This document shows, one piece after another, positions 12,920 to 20,165 of a stretch of 27,143 nucleotides of DNA (the first letter of the stretch is position 1; each line of letters begins with the position of its first letter). Under the pieces are notes generated by a model that was not told where the DNA came from, did no database searches, and saw nothing but the letters and a program-made list of their open reading frames with translations. The stretch is taken from IMG/VR virus record IMGVR_UViG_3300017714_000125, positions 1-27,143 of that record, one strand, 5' to 3'. This stretch comes from a virus. The position numbers and the translations under genes were made by a program.

Positions 12920-12976
12920 ATATATGTAGGTTGGTTGAGATGACTGACTATTCCCTTCCCCAAAGGAGTTAAGAAA

Positions 12977-14038
12977 ATGGCTGTTGATTTTAAAACATTT
13001 GGTGCTGTCGCTCCCCTCGTTGCGAGGGTGAAGAAGCCTATCCTTCTCCGTGGTCGTCACGGTGTTGGTAAGTCTTGCGTGGTCTATCAGACTGCTGCCA
13101 CGATGGGTCTGCCCGTCGTTGAGCGTCGTGCCTCTCAAATGACTGAGGGTGACCTTGTTGGTCTCCCAGTTATCGAAGGTAACGTCACCACCTTCAATCC
13201 TCCTGACTGGTTCAAGCACGCTTGTGATGAGCCTGTCCTCCTCTTCCTTGATGAGGTTGACCGTGCCACTTCTGAGGTCCGTCAAGGGATCTTCGAGCTT
13301 ACCGACTCTCGGAAGCTGAACGGTCACGTTCTTCATCCTGAGACGCTTGTCTTCGCTGCTGTTAACGGCGGCGAGCATGGTGAGCAATACCAAGTTGGTG
13401 AGATGGACCCTGCGGAACTTGACCGTTGGACCGTGTTCGATGTTGAGCCCACGGTTGAAGACTGGTTGGGTTGGGCAAAAGAAAATGTCAACGAGATCGT
13501 CTGGGACTTCATCAACCAGAATCATAACCACCTTGAACACAAGGGTGACTTCGAGCCTAACAAGGTTTACCCTTCACGTCGCTCTTGGGATCGTCTCAAC
13601 GAATGCGTTGAGGCTGCTGGTCTCATGATGGATGAGAATCGCAAGCAAGGTCTTGGCACCATTTACGAGTTGGCTTGTGCCTTCGTCGGGTTCGAGGCTG
13701 CGGTTGCTTTCCGTGACTTCGCTGAGCGATACGAGAAGCAAGTTACTTGGCAGGACGTTATTGTCGAGGGTAACATTGATAAGACCGAAGAGTTCGGTAT
13801 CAATGACCACTCTGCAATGGTCGAAAAGATGGAGGCTGCTGAGGTCTTCAACGCCGAGCTTCCTGCTGAACAGATTGGCAATGTTGCCAAGTACTTCGTG
13901 ACGCTGCCAAGTGAGGTGGCTATGAAGCTCTGGACTGTCATGGGTAACGGTGACCTTCAGAACACTATCAATGTCCACCAGACCGAAGGTGTGAGCGGGT
14001 ACATTGTGGAGCTTTTGACCGGCAACGCTGCTGGTTAG
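12977..14038 (+). CDS. MoxR-family AAA+ ATPase
   Basis: This 353-residue ATPase has Walker A GRHGVGKS (26-33), Walker B LLFLDEVDRA (88-97) and sensor 1 FAAVN (126-130), with LDRW (148-151) as candidate arginine-finger region. MoxR ATPases act as chaperone-like remodellers paired with VWA-domain proteins. The next gene encodes such a partner, so the two probably form one machine. AAAGGAG precedes ATG 12977. It has tandem promoters, its own terminator and a codon choice suggesting strong expression. The phage role is unknown; metal insertion or maturation of a virion or host complex is possible. Confidence 0.88.
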   Translation: MAVDFKTFGAVAPLVARVKKPILLRGRHGVGKSCVVYQTAATMGLPVVERRASQMTEGDLVGLPVIEGNVTTFNPPDWFKHACDEPVLLFLDEVDRATSEVRQGIFELTDSRKLNGHVLHPETLVFAAVNGGEHGEQYQVGEMDPAELDRWTVFDVEPTVEDWLGWAKENVNEIVWDFINQNHNHLEHKGDFEPNKVYPSRRSWDRLNECVEAAGLMMDENRKQGLGTIYELACAFVGFEAAVAFRDFAERYEKQVTWQDVIVEGNIDKTEEFGINDHSAMVEKMEAAEVFNAELPAEQIGNVAKYFVTLPSEVAMKLWTVMGNGDLQNTINVHQTEGVSGYIVELLTGNAAG

Positions 14039-14061
14039 TCCTTGGGGAAGGACCGAGGAAC

Positions 14062-14105
14062 GGGCATGTTGATATCAACCTCTGCCCTGCCCTCACTTTT
14101 TCTTC
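14062..14105 (+). terminator. probable terminator after moxR
   Basis: GGGCA and TGCCC enclose the palindrome GTTGATATCAAC (14068-14079), giving a two-part stem. CCCTCAC and a T-rich run follow. It would separate moxR from the partner gene, which has its own promoter. Confidence 0.55.
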
Positions 14106-14124
14106 AAAAAAGTTAAAAAAGTAC

Positions 14125-14153
14125 TTGACTTTTGGTTCCGCATCGAGTATATT
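14125..14153 (+). promoter_or_regulatory. sigma70 promoter for the VWA gene
   Basis: TTGACT (14125-14130), 17 bp, TATATT (14148-14153), then TGTAGGTTGGTTGAGA as in the moxR promoter. It lies in the duplicated segment. Confidence 0.85.
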
Positions 14154-14188
14154 GTATATGTAGGTTGGTTGAGAGAGGTAAAAAAGAA

Positions 14189-15481
14189 ATGACAGTTGAA
14201 ACCCCCAAGTTTGATTTGAATCGCCACACGGCTCGGCTCCTTATGAAAGAGCCGTTCTTTGCTGCCTTGTCTCGCAAGATTGACAAGAAGGCTACTACTG
14301 CGGTTCCAACTGCTGGTGTCAAGGTCAACCCTGATACCGGTCATTTCGAGATGGTTTACAATCCAGAATTCTTTCAGAAGCTGACCGACATTGAGCGGGG
14401 CGGTGTTCTTAAACATGAGTTCTATCACTTGATCTTTGAACATGTTACTGGTCGTCTCCCTGAAGAGGGCATGACCAAGAAGTGGAACTTCGCTACCGAT
14501 TTGGCTATTAACTCTCACTTGATCAATGAGTTGCCAGAAGGTGCCTTGATTCCCGGTGAGGGTCACTTCGCCGATATGCCACGAGGCAAGTCTGCTGAGT
14601 GGTACTTCGCCAATCTACCTGACGGTGGTGAGGGTGAAGAAGAAGGTAATGAAAAAGGCGAGGGTCAAGACGGTGAAGAAGGCGAGGGTCAAGGTAATGG
14701 CTCTGGCGAGGACAATGACGAAAACAATGAAAATTCTTCTGGTGGTCAAGGTCAAGGCGACGGAGAAGAAGGCGAAGGACAAGGCGGTCAGCCCCAAGAG
14801 TTCGATGACCACTCAGGCTGGGGAGAAGGCGACAATACTGCAAACGAGATTGCAAAGCAACGCCTAAAGGAAGCCATCAAGGAGGCAGCTAACGAAGCTA
14901 ATAAGGCTGGTAGCTGGGGCTCTGTTGGGGCTGACTGCCGACAGGAAATCATGGACCGTCTTACGGCTAAGATTGACTGGAAGAAAGTACTTCGCTACTT
15001 CATTAAGACTTCTCAGCGGGCTAACAAGTCTAGTACTGTGAAGCGCATTAACCGGCGTTACGCTTACATCCATCCCGGTCGTAAGATTAACCGTCAAGCC
15101 AAGATCGCTATCAGCGTCGACCAGTCTGGTTCTGTTGATAACGGTATGCTTTCTGCTTTCTTCACCGAGCTTAACAAGCTCGCTGGTCTGGCTGAGTTCA
15201 CGGTGATTCCGTTTGATACTGACGTTGGGGAAGATAAGGTCTTCGTCTGGAAGAAGGGCGAGAACCGAAAGTGGGAACGTGTTATGTGTGGTGGGACTTG
15301 CTTTGATGCTCCTACTGAATATGTCAACAAGCGTGACTTCGACGGTCACATCATCTTGACTGACCTTTGCGCTCCAAAGCCAAAGGCTTCAAAGTGTCAG
15401 AGAATGTGGATGACCACGGCGTACTATGCCCAACATCCATACTTTCAAACCAATGAGCGTGTTATCGCTATTGAAGACTAA
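14189..15481 (+). CDS. VWA-like metallopeptidase-domain protein, MoxR partner
   Basis: This 430-residue protein has three parts. Residues 1-145 hold a zinc site HEFYH (76-80) and LATDL-like helices (FATDLAINSH), as in the metallopeptidase domain joined to DUF2201. Residues 146-205 are a low-complexity Gly/Glu/Gln linker with repeats of GEEGEGQG. The C-terminus is a VWA-like fold with the MIDAS motif DQSGS (311-315). Known MoxR-VWA pairs act together, so this is the likely partner or substrate adaptor of the preceding ATPase. ATG 14189 follows GAGAGAGG. An upstream in-frame start at 14132 falls inside the promoter and is rejected. Confidence 0.85.
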   Translation: MTVETPKFDLNRHTARLLMKEPFFAALSRKIDKKATTAVPTAGVKVNPDTGHFEMVYNPEFFQKLTDIERGGVLKHEFYHLIFEHVTGRLPEEGMTKKWNFATDLAINSHLINELPEGALIPGEGHFADMPRGKSAEWYFANLPDGGEGEEEGNEKGEGQDGEEGEGQGNGSGEDNDENNENSSGGQGQGDGEEGEGQGGQPQEFDDHSGWGEGDNTANEIAKQRLKEAIKEAANEANKAGSWGSVGADCRQEIMDRLTAKIDWKKVLRYFIKTSQRANKSSTVKRINRRYAYIHPGRKINRQAKIAISVDQSGSVDNGMLSAFFTELNKLAGLAEFTVIPFDTDVGEDKVFVWKKGENRKWERVMCGGTCFDAPTEYVNKRDFDGHIILTDLCAPKPKASKCQRMWMTTAYYAQHPYFQTNERVIAIED

Positions 15482-15550
15482 GCCGAGGGTAATAAATAAA
15501 AAGTTACACACACACATGAGATCGGAGTGATGGGCGAAAAGGAGAGGACC

Positions 15551-15613
15551 ATGTATCCGCCTATATCGTCGGGTGATGCCGAATGGAAGGAGCGAGACAA
15601 GCCGCAAGGTTAG
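15551..15613 (+). CDS. possible 20-residue peptide
   Basis: ATG 15551 follows AAAAGGAGAGG at good spacing and encodes MYPPISSGDAEWKERDKPQG before TAG. It ends just ahead of a strong terminator, so it is the last item of the VWA transcript. An in-frame ATG at 15530 would add 7 residues. It may be a real small protein or only a fortuitous frame. Confidence 0.35.
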   Translation: MYPPISSGDAEWKERDKPQG

Positions 15614-15624
15614 CTCCAGTTAGT

Positions 15625-15656
15625 CACGGGTAAGGTGGGTTACCCGTGCTTTTTTA
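15625..15656 (+). terminator. Rho-independent terminator
   Basis: CACGGGTAA (15625-15633) pairs perfectly with TTACCCGTG (15640-15648) around GGTGGG, followed by CTTTTTT. This is the clearest terminator in the window and ends the moxR/VWA block. Confidence 0.92.
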
Positions 15657-15702
15657 TATCAACAGGTCAGTTCAGACACTACTTATATAAGGTGAGGTTA
15701 AC

Positions 15703-15753
15703 GTGTCATTCAAAACAACAAGGTATAAGATAATCGCATTGTTCTGCGAATGA
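15703..15753 (+). CDS. possible 16-residue leader peptide, GTG start
   Basis: GTG 15703 follows GGTGAGG (15691-15697) at 5-nt spacing and encodes MSFKTTRYKIIALFCE, stopping at 15753 as ATGA with further starts. It lies directly before the 14-bp stem of the candidate RNA, as a leader peptide would. It could also be the N-terminus of a frameshifted gene continuing at 15755-15856 (WVVVVGIYGNRFNTYNESLE). Low certainty. Confidence 0.3.
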   Translation: MSFKTTRYKIIALFCE

Positions 15754-15759
15754 TGTGTG

Positions 15760-15914
15760 GGTCGTGGTGGTTGGTATATATGGAAACCGATTCAATACCT
15801 ATAACGAATCACTAGAGAGTGCAGCAAAAGTAAAGGCTGCTCACCCGCTCTCTTAAATATAAAGATAGGTTAGCAAGTGATCCCTGCGAGGATAATCACT
15901 CAACCACCACGACC
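15760..15914 (+). ncRNA. candidate structured RNA closed by a 14-bp stem
   Basis: GGTCGTGGTGGTTG (15760-15773) is the perfect reverse complement of CAACCACCACGACC (15901-15914), which is followed by TTTTAATAT. Inside are GTAT/ATAC with an ATGG-AAA-CCGAT tip, AGAGAG-GCAGC paired with GCTGC-CTCTCT, and AGTGAT/ATCACT, so a multi-branched fold is possible. There is no clear sigma70 promoter between the upstream terminator and this element. A small open frame crosses its 5' half. No known RNA family is recognised. Confidence 0.5.
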
Positions 15915-15951
15915 TTTTAATATAAATAAATGTAAAAAAACAAAATAACAC

Positions 15952-15980
15952 TTGACTTTTAGCTTAACATGATGTATATT
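15952..15980 (+). promoter_or_regulatory. sigma70 promoter
   Basis: TTGACT (15952-15957), 17 bp, TATATT (15975-15980), followed by ATATATGTAT. It drives the small helical protein at 16010. Confidence 0.85.
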
Positions 15981-16009
15981 ATATATGTATTGATGATGGA
16001 GTTAAGACT

Positions 16010-16156
16010 ATGACTGACCAAGAACTAAGAGAAGCCCTCCGCCTCCTGCTACAGATGTGGGAAGACCACGGGGAGCAGGGACTCACAGAGCTACTGCTAG
16101 CCATGGATGATACAGACGCAGAGGCAGCTTTAAACCTGCTTGTTCAAGGGGCATAG
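16010..16156 (+). CDS. small helical protein
   Basis: This 48-residue frame starts at ATG 16010, with GGAG about 10 nt upstream, right after a consensus promoter. It is predicted wholly helical and acidic-leucine-rich (ELREALRLLLQMWEDHGEQG, LTELLLAMDD, EAALNLLVQ). The amphipathic pattern suggests a helical hairpin or binding peptide. Its stop codon runs into a G-run. No family is recognised. Confidence 0.65.
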   Translation: MTDQELREALRLLLQMWEDHGEQGLTELLLAMDDTDAEAALNLLVQGA

Positions 16157-16282
16157 GGGGGGCACCCCCCCCACCCCCATAGGGTACCCCCCTCCCGGAA
16201 TCTATGTCCCACCGGGGTAGAGGGGGGTCAAATGGGGGCTAAGGTCATTCTCGATCCCTCGACAAAATTGGAGATTTAAAAA
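16157..16282 (+). other. G/C homopolymer-rich non-coding block
   Basis: Runs of 7 G, 8 C, 5 C, 6 C, 6 G and 5 G occur in about 80 bp of an otherwise AT-leaning genome. ACCCCCCT-CCCGG (16186-16198) pairs with CCGGG-GTAG-AGGGGGGT (16212-16228), giving a 13-bp stem with a 4-nt bulge and 13-nt loop. A second stem, GGGGGG/CCCCCC, lies at 16157-16170. It could be a strong terminator lacking a U-run, a replication pause or a quadruplex element. Confidence 0.6.
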
Positions 16283-16381
16283 ATGTCGCCAGAAAATTTT
16301 CCAAATTTAAAAATACAAGTTGTTGCGATCCTGATTGCATTTTGTATTTGGGGATACGTCAATCTCGGAGGGGCACTCTGA
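16283..16381 (+). CDS. small single-pass membrane peptide
   Basis: This 32-residue frame starts at ATG 16283, with GGAG at 16270-16273. A polar start (MSPENFPNLK) precedes a hydrophobic helix (IQVVAILIAFCIWGYVNLGG). The stop shares a base with the next start (TGATG), so translation is probably coupled. Function unknown. Confidence 0.6.
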   Translation: MSPENFPNLKIQVVAILIAFCIWGYVNLGGAL

Positions 16382-16689
16382 TGTTCAAGTCAAGAAGGTA
16401 TGCACAAAAAGGCGACGAGAAATCAAGAGGTTTTAAAGTCGGCGACTTGTTTGTATACAAGAACGGCGAGACCGCACTTGTGCTTGAGGTATTCGACAGA
16501 CACGAGGGTAAGTCCAAGTGGGGTCCAGAGTGGACACTCAGGTTGCTATGGACACCCGGCAAAGATGGTGATACACTATATCGAGAAGCGGATGGTAACG
16601 AACGCCACGGAGTCCTAAGCATTAACATGTTCAATCGTATGGGCATTGATCACGGACCATGGCTACATCCAGTAAAGGAAGCAAAGTAA
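16381..16689 (+). CDS. VGDLF (SH3-like) protein
   Basis: This 102-residue protein contains FKVGDLFVYKNGETALVLEV, then EWTLRLLWTPG, and ends PWLHPVKEAK. It is a larger member of the expanded family, with a basic N-terminal extension (MFKSRRYAQKGDEKSRG). ATG 16381 lies 9 nt after GGAGG and overlaps the upstream stop; the longer frame from 16342 has no ribosome site. Function unknown. Confidence 0.7.
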   Translation: MFKSRRYAQKGDEKSRGFKVGDLFVYKNGETALVLEVFDRHEGKSKWGPEWTLRLLWTPGKDGDTLYREADGNERHGVLSINMFNRMGIDHGPWLHPVKEAK

Positions 16690-16856
16690 TGTCGAGAACA
16701 AAAAGAAATAAAAAGAATACACCAAAGGTACCCAAGTCCAGAAATATGGTCGTGGTAGGTTTGATCGAAAGAGCGGGAGCGGGAGCAGGGTTTCACTCCA
16801 AGCGTGAGTATTCGAGAAAAGTAAAACATAAAAATAAATTTAACGACGAGGGTTAA
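16689..16856 (+). CDS. small very basic protein
   Basis: This 55-residue protein starts at ATG 16689 in a TAATG overlap. It is strongly basic at both ends (MSRTKRNKKNTPKVPKSRN; SKREYSRKVKHKNKF) with a short hydrophobic, Gly/Ala-rich centre (MVVVGLIERAGAGAG). It is likely to bind nucleic acid or ribosomes by charge. A longer frame from 16659 lacks a ribosome site. No family is recognised. Confidence 0.6.
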   Translation: MSRTKRNKKNTPKVPKSRNMVVVGLIERAGAGAGFHSKREYSRKVKHKNKFNDEG

Positions 16857-16857
16857 A

Positions 16858-17160
16858 ATGTCAAAGTATAATGATCCAGAGCTAAACAACATCCTCAAGC
16901 GCATGACAGAGATTGATGGGCGTATGGGAGAGCTAGCTAGAATAGCTATTGAAAAAGTTGGGCAACTCGAAGAGGAGCTTGAAGACTTAAAAAAAGAACA
17001 TAACGAACTTCAAGATGAGAACGAGTCGCTTTGGTTCATGTTGGACGAACTAAAAGAGTCCCAAAAATTTTCAAAAGAACATTCCGATTACATGGAAGAA
17101 TTTATTAAAAAGCAAATGGCGGAACTTAGCCTAATGCAGAACAACAAAGGAGAAGCTTGA
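16858..17160 (+). CDS. coiled-coil protein
   Basis: This 100-residue protein is almost wholly helical with heptad spacing (IEKVGQLEEELEDLKKEHNE, LQDENESLWFMLDELK), so it is a probable coiled-coil dimer. It is acidic and has no membrane segment. It lies between a basic protein and a DUF3228-like protein in one coupled run. Function unknown. Confidence 0.7.
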   Translation: MSKYNDPELNNILKRMTEIDGRMGELARIAIEKVGQLEEELEDLKKEHNELQDENESLWFMLDELKESQKFSKEHSDYMEEFIKKQMAELSLMQNNKGEA

Positions 17161-17804
17161 TGGGAAACAAAACTTTGACATGGGCTGATGGTGGCTTATC
17201 CCAAGCGGATGGTTGGTCCGAGGGCAGGACTACTACAATTACCGTGAATACGTTTGCCAAGCGTCATACCGCAGACAGCAAATATAGCCACTTCTCAGGA
17301 TCGGAAGATGAGCTTCTTCACTTAGTTGCGGATAACTGGGGTAAAGCCAAGCCCGGATATCGGGCAGGGGTCATCCTAATCCCAGTTGAGCCCAGAGGGT
17401 TCTTTACATCCGTTTCAAAGCTGGAAGAGGGTTCTACCCTAGTTGGCACGTTTGAAGCCCGTAGGAAGGGCGAGAAGCCCCGTAAAACGCTTTCTGTTGT
17501 GGGTGGCTCTAAGATGCCTGCAAAGTCCGTTGATATTGTCCTGTATAGCACAGCGACGCTTATGGAGGGCGACGACAATGAACTTCCCAACGGCGACATT
17601 GAGTCGTGGGAGATCATTTCTATCAATGCCAGCCCCGATACATTTGAAGCCCCGATTAATCCATCGACCCTGATGCACAATCATTTTGGATCAGACGGGG
17701 GCACCAAAACAAACTTGACGGACGAACAATTCGTCGCCAAGCTTCGGGATAGTTTTATTTATTGGTCAGACAAAGCACTTCTATGTGAAGTAAAGGAGAA
17801 TTAA
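17160..17804 (+). CDS. DUF3228-like protein
   Basis: This 214-residue protein contains TVNTFAKRHTADSKYSHFSG, then KAKPGYRAGVILIPVEPRGF, TLVGTFEARRKGE, SVVGGSKMPAKSVDIVLYS, WEIISINASP and GGTKTNLTDEQF ending with YWSDKALL. That order matches what I recall of DUF3228, a family of unknown function found in bacteria and some viruses. ATG 17160 overlaps the upstream stop and follows AAAGGAG. It is cytoplasmic, without signal or membrane segments. The next gene (17805) continues the operon. Confidence 0.78.
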   Translation: MGNKTLTWADGGLSQADGWSEGRTTTITVNTFAKRHTADSKYSHFSGSEDELLHLVADNWGKAKPGYRAGVILIPVEPRGFFTSVSKLEEGSTLVGTFEARRKGEKPRKTLSVVGGSKMPAKSVDIVLYSTATLMEGDDNELPNGDIESWEIISINASPDTFEAPINPSTLMHNHFGSDGGTKTNLTDEQFVAKLRDSFIYWSDKALLCEVKEN

Positions 17805-18116
17805 ATGATCTGGACTGTTATTCTAAAAGAAGGTGACTCGTTCGTGGTGAACGGTGTTACCTACAACTCAAACTACGAAATCGGCAAATCGCTTAAAGCA
17901 CGAGGGCTTGCGGATAGCGACGTGGCTGGTGTAGTTAAAGGCAATCACCCTGTGCTTGGTCATCCCAATCTTTTGGTTGCGCCATATACGCACTACGATC
18001 GTTATTCCGACCAACGGCGATCAGCGATTGCCGCACCTTCTATCGCCCCACGGGACACCCAAGAGGAGTTATGGACCGGAGATGTAGATTTATCGAACGA
18101 CCCTATTGATTGGTAA
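17805..18116 (+). CDS. hypothetical protein
   Basis: This 103-residue protein starts right after the DUF3228-like stop, behind AAAGGAG. It includes MIWTVILKEGDSFVVNGVTY, NSNYEIGKSLKARG and VVKGNHPVLGHPNLLVAPYT. The first half looks like a small beta domain. The C-terminus is polar and probably disordered (APRDTQEELWTGDVDLSNDP). Tight coupling suggests it works with its neighbours; no family is recognised. Confidence 0.65.
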   Translation: MIWTVILKEGDSFVVNGVTYNSNYEIGKSLKARGLADSDVAGVVKGNHPVLGHPNLLVAPYTHYDRYSDQRRSAIAAPSIAPRDTQEELWTGDVDLSNDPIDW

Positions 18117-18129
18117 GCAGGAGGTTCTC

Positions 18130-18768
18130 ATGTTAGCAGAAGTAGCAGCAAAAAATATTCTTTTGGGTAATGGGGGTCACGGTCTCAAAGAAGCCGACCT
18201 AATCGAAGCACTTAAAGGCATTAAGAATTTGGAAAAATTTCTTTACACGATGTCCAAGTGCCCAAAAGACTTTTTAACCATTCACCCTATTAGTGGAGAA
18301 AAGCCGAGCATCGATAAGGGTTGGCATGGTTGGTTTAAGATAGATCAAAAGTATGATGAGTCGTGGGGCTTCACAAAGTCACATCCGGGTTGTTATGTTT
18401 ATGCTCTGTTTGAAAACGGACCACCTGAAGAAGTTAATCCAATTTTTGCCGACGTGATTTATATTGGCGAAAGTCGAGCAGTTTCCCGTGATTCAATGTA
18501 TGGTCGTTCTTCTGACTTTCGTAGCACGATTAAGAACGATGCGGTTCGCAACCCATACGGAAATGGTTTAAAATTTAAAGAACTTTTTGGTAAAGAAAAG
18601 TTAAAGCATGTTTATCGGGCTTTTCTTCCATGCGATGCAAATGTCTGTAAAAGCCTAGAGTTAGACATCTTAAAGAAGTACTATAAATATAATGCAAGAA
18701 TTCCTCTTTGCAATTCTAATTATGATGACGTTAAAGTGAAAAAATTTTTTCGTGACAACTCGGAATAA
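18130..18768 (+). CDS. GIY-YIG superfamily protein
   Basis: This 212-residue protein carries a GIY-YIG-like core: GCYVYALF (87-94), then VIYIGESR (109-116), arginines R126 and R131 (YGRSSDFR), and Glu177 in KSLELDILKKY at the position of the catalytic glutamate. About 80 N-terminal residues form a helical region (NILLGNGGHGLKEADLIEAL). The layout suggests a nuclease, possibly a homing-like or repair enzyme, but it has no recognisable DNA-binding module. ATG 18130 follows GGAGG. A longer frame from 18106 is less likely. Confidence 0.72.
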   Translation: MLAEVAAKNILLGNGGHGLKEADLIEALKGIKNLEKFLYTMSKCPKDFLTIHPISGEKPSIDKGWHGWFKIDQKYDESWGFTKSHPGCYVYALFENGPPEEVNPIFADVIYIGESRAVSRDSMYGRSSDFRSTIKNDAVRNPYGNGLKFKELFGKEKLKHVYRAFLPCDANVCKSLELDILKKYYKYNARIPLCNSNYDDVKVKKFFRDNSE

Positions 18769-18774
18769 AGATGA

Positions 18775-19407
18775 ATGAAGAACCCCTACCAAATACTGGG
18801 CGTTGGTCGTAAAGCCTCGCCTGCTGATATAAAGAAAGCTTATCGTCGGCTGGCGATGTTGCATCACCCTGACCGTGGTGGGGATGAAAACAAATTCAAA
18901 GAAGTGACAGAGGCTTATGATGTCCTGTCCGATCCCAATAAAAAAAGAAAATTTGATCGTAGGTTTGGGTTTGGCGCAGGCTTAGAGCAACAGATTCTTA
19001 GAACTGCTCGAATGGAGTACATGAAGAATCTTATGCGGAGCAGGGCGTTACAAAAGAAAGCGGTTCCTCCCGACGAAAGAATTATTTTAAAAATTGATTC
19101 AAATCTCAAAGAGATAAAAGAGGGAGTTGTCAAGGGAATCATTTTACAGAAAAAAGTTGTATGTAGCCCGTGCAAGGGCGAAGGCGGCTTTAATCCTGTT
19201 GATTGCGCCTCTTGTGGTGGTACAGGATTTGGTAAACAAGATGAACCATGCGGTGTGTGTTTGATGACTGGCAAACTACATACTAAGAAGTGTAATTCTT
19301 GTAATGGTCAAGGAACGGCGATGGTAGAGGAAAGAGTTGCTTTTAAGATATCACCCGTACCCTTTGATGAGCAAGAGTTTAATAAATTTAAAAAGAGGAA
19401 CCAGTAA
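18775..19407 (+). CDS. dnaJ: DnaJ-like co-chaperone, short form
   Basis: This 210-residue protein has a full J domain (1-65) with HPD at 31-33, followed by four DnaJ zinc-finger half-sites: C130xxC133, C144xxC147, C159xxC162 and C173xxC176. The usual Gly/Phe linker is replaced by a Lys/Arg/Met-rich helix (66-95). The C-terminal substrate-binding and dimerisation domains are nearly absent; bacterial DnaJ is about 375 residues. It should stimulate host DnaK ATPase and could redirect it to phage replication or assembly, as lambda does through host DnaJ. It overlaps the next gene by one base. Confidence 0.85.
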   Translation: MKNPYQILGVGRKASPADIKKAYRRLAMLHHPDRGGDENKFKEVTEAYDVLSDPNKKRKFDRRFGFGAGLEQQILRTARMEYMKNLMRSRALQKKAVPPDERIILKIDSNLKEIKEGVVKGIILQKKVVCSPCKGEGGFNPVDCASCGGTGFGKQDEPCGVCLMTGKLHTKKCNSCNGQGTAMVEERVAFKISPVPFDEQEFNKFKKRNQ

Positions 19408-19778
19408 TGATAAAAAATTTTTTTAAGCCAAAACTTTGGAAACCCTTTATGTTTGAGAACAGCAAGATTCCCGTCTTGCTATCTTACATCGCACCAATAA
19501 ACATTTGGGCAATTAGTTTTGGACCCGGCGTATGGTGCCGTGGTGAAATGTCCGAGAGAACGAAGAGACACGAAACGATCCATTTTCAGCAGCAATTAGA
19601 ACTCTTATTCGCAGGTCAATGGATTTTATACGGATTGTCGTGGCTCAAGAACCGAATCACCATGAATGGCGAAGATGCTTACTATAATAATATCTTCGAG
19701 AAAGAAGCCTACGACAACGACTCCAAAGAAGACTACTTGGAAGCACGCCCAAGATATAATTGGATAAAATACGTTTAA
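19407..19778 (+). CDS. HExxH metallopeptidase-like protein
   Basis: This 123-residue protein has RHETIHFQQQLELLFAGQWI (zinc motif HETIH) and a downstream FEKEAYDND that could supply a third ligand, the gluzincin-like arrangement. The N-terminal [20 protein letters not shown] is basic-aromatic, and WILYGLSWL is hydrophobic and may touch the membrane. I recall similar short HExxH proteins in phage genomes with no tested activity. It follows dnaJ in the same transcript. Confidence 0.68.
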   Translation: MIKNFFKPKLWKPFMFENSKIPVLLSYIAPINIWAISFGPGVWCRGEMSERTKRHETIHFQQQLELLFAGQWILYGLSWLKNRITMNGEDAYYNNIFEKEAYDNDSKEDYLEARPRYNWIKYV

Positions 19779-19782
19779 ACAC

Positions 19783-19811
19783 TTGACAAATAAATTTTAA
19801 TAGTGTAATAT
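19783..19811 (+). promoter_or_regulatory. sigma70 promoter
   Basis: TTGACA (19783-19788), 17 bp, TAATAT (19806-19811), within very AT-rich sequence. Confidence 0.75.
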
Positions 19812-19868
19812 ATATACATAAGATAGTGAAGAGCTTAACCAACAAAACCAAAATAAGGTAGACTAGTT

Positions 19869-20165
19869 ATGAGAAAGTTGAACAAGACGGTCGTATGTAA
19901 AGATGGGTTTAGCATGTCTGTGCAGGCGAATGAAGGAGCATACTGCTCCCCCAAAGTAACAGGTGCAGAGAGATATAATTCTTGCGAGGTGGGGTACCCA
20001 AGTCAAAACGAAGAGTTGATCTTGGAATGGGCTGAAGAACCCGAATCAGCACCGAACACAATATACGGCTATGTTCCCACGGAGAGGATCTCTCTAGTAA
20101 TCGCCAAGCATGGCGGCATGGTGTCGGGGGAAGTCCCTCCGGGCGTTCCAGAACTGAGAGCTTAA
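19869..20165 (+). CDS. conserved phage hypothetical protein (DGFSMSVQA family)
   Basis: This 98-residue protein has KTVVCKDGFSMSVQANEGAY, then CSPKVTGAERYNSCEVGYPS, IYGYVPTERISLVIAKHGGM and SGEVPPGVPELRA. I recall this layout from many phages of different hosts: DGFSMSVQA...Y..P, VEVG.PS, YGYVP..V...I..HGG. Function is unknown. It leads its transcript behind a consensus promoter. Confidence 0.78.
   Translation: MRKLNKTVVCKDGFSMSVQANEGAYCSPKVTGAERYNSCEVGYPSQNEELILEWAEEPESAPNTIYGYVPTERISLVIAKHGGMVSGEVPPGVPELRA

Noticed and set aside
12858-12929. A 23-codon frame from ATG 12858 with a good ribosome site
   Set aside because: It runs across the moxR promoter and would encode mostly promoter sequence. 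It is probably a by-product of the upstream tandem promoter, though translation of a leader peptide cannot be excluded.
14132-14188. Upstream extension of the VWA protein start
   Set aside because: The extra codons fall in the -10 box and transcript leader; ATG 14189 has the ribosome site.
14640-14810. Repetitive sequence as a possible DNA repeat or CRISPR-like array
   Set aside because: It is the coding sequence of the acidic GEEGEGQG linker; units are irregular and there are no spacers.
15755-15856. Open frame encoding WVVVVGIYGNRFNTYNESLE and a short tail
   Set aside because: It reads like part of a real small protein but has no ribosome site or good start. It is kept only as an alternative explanation for the candidate RNA locus.
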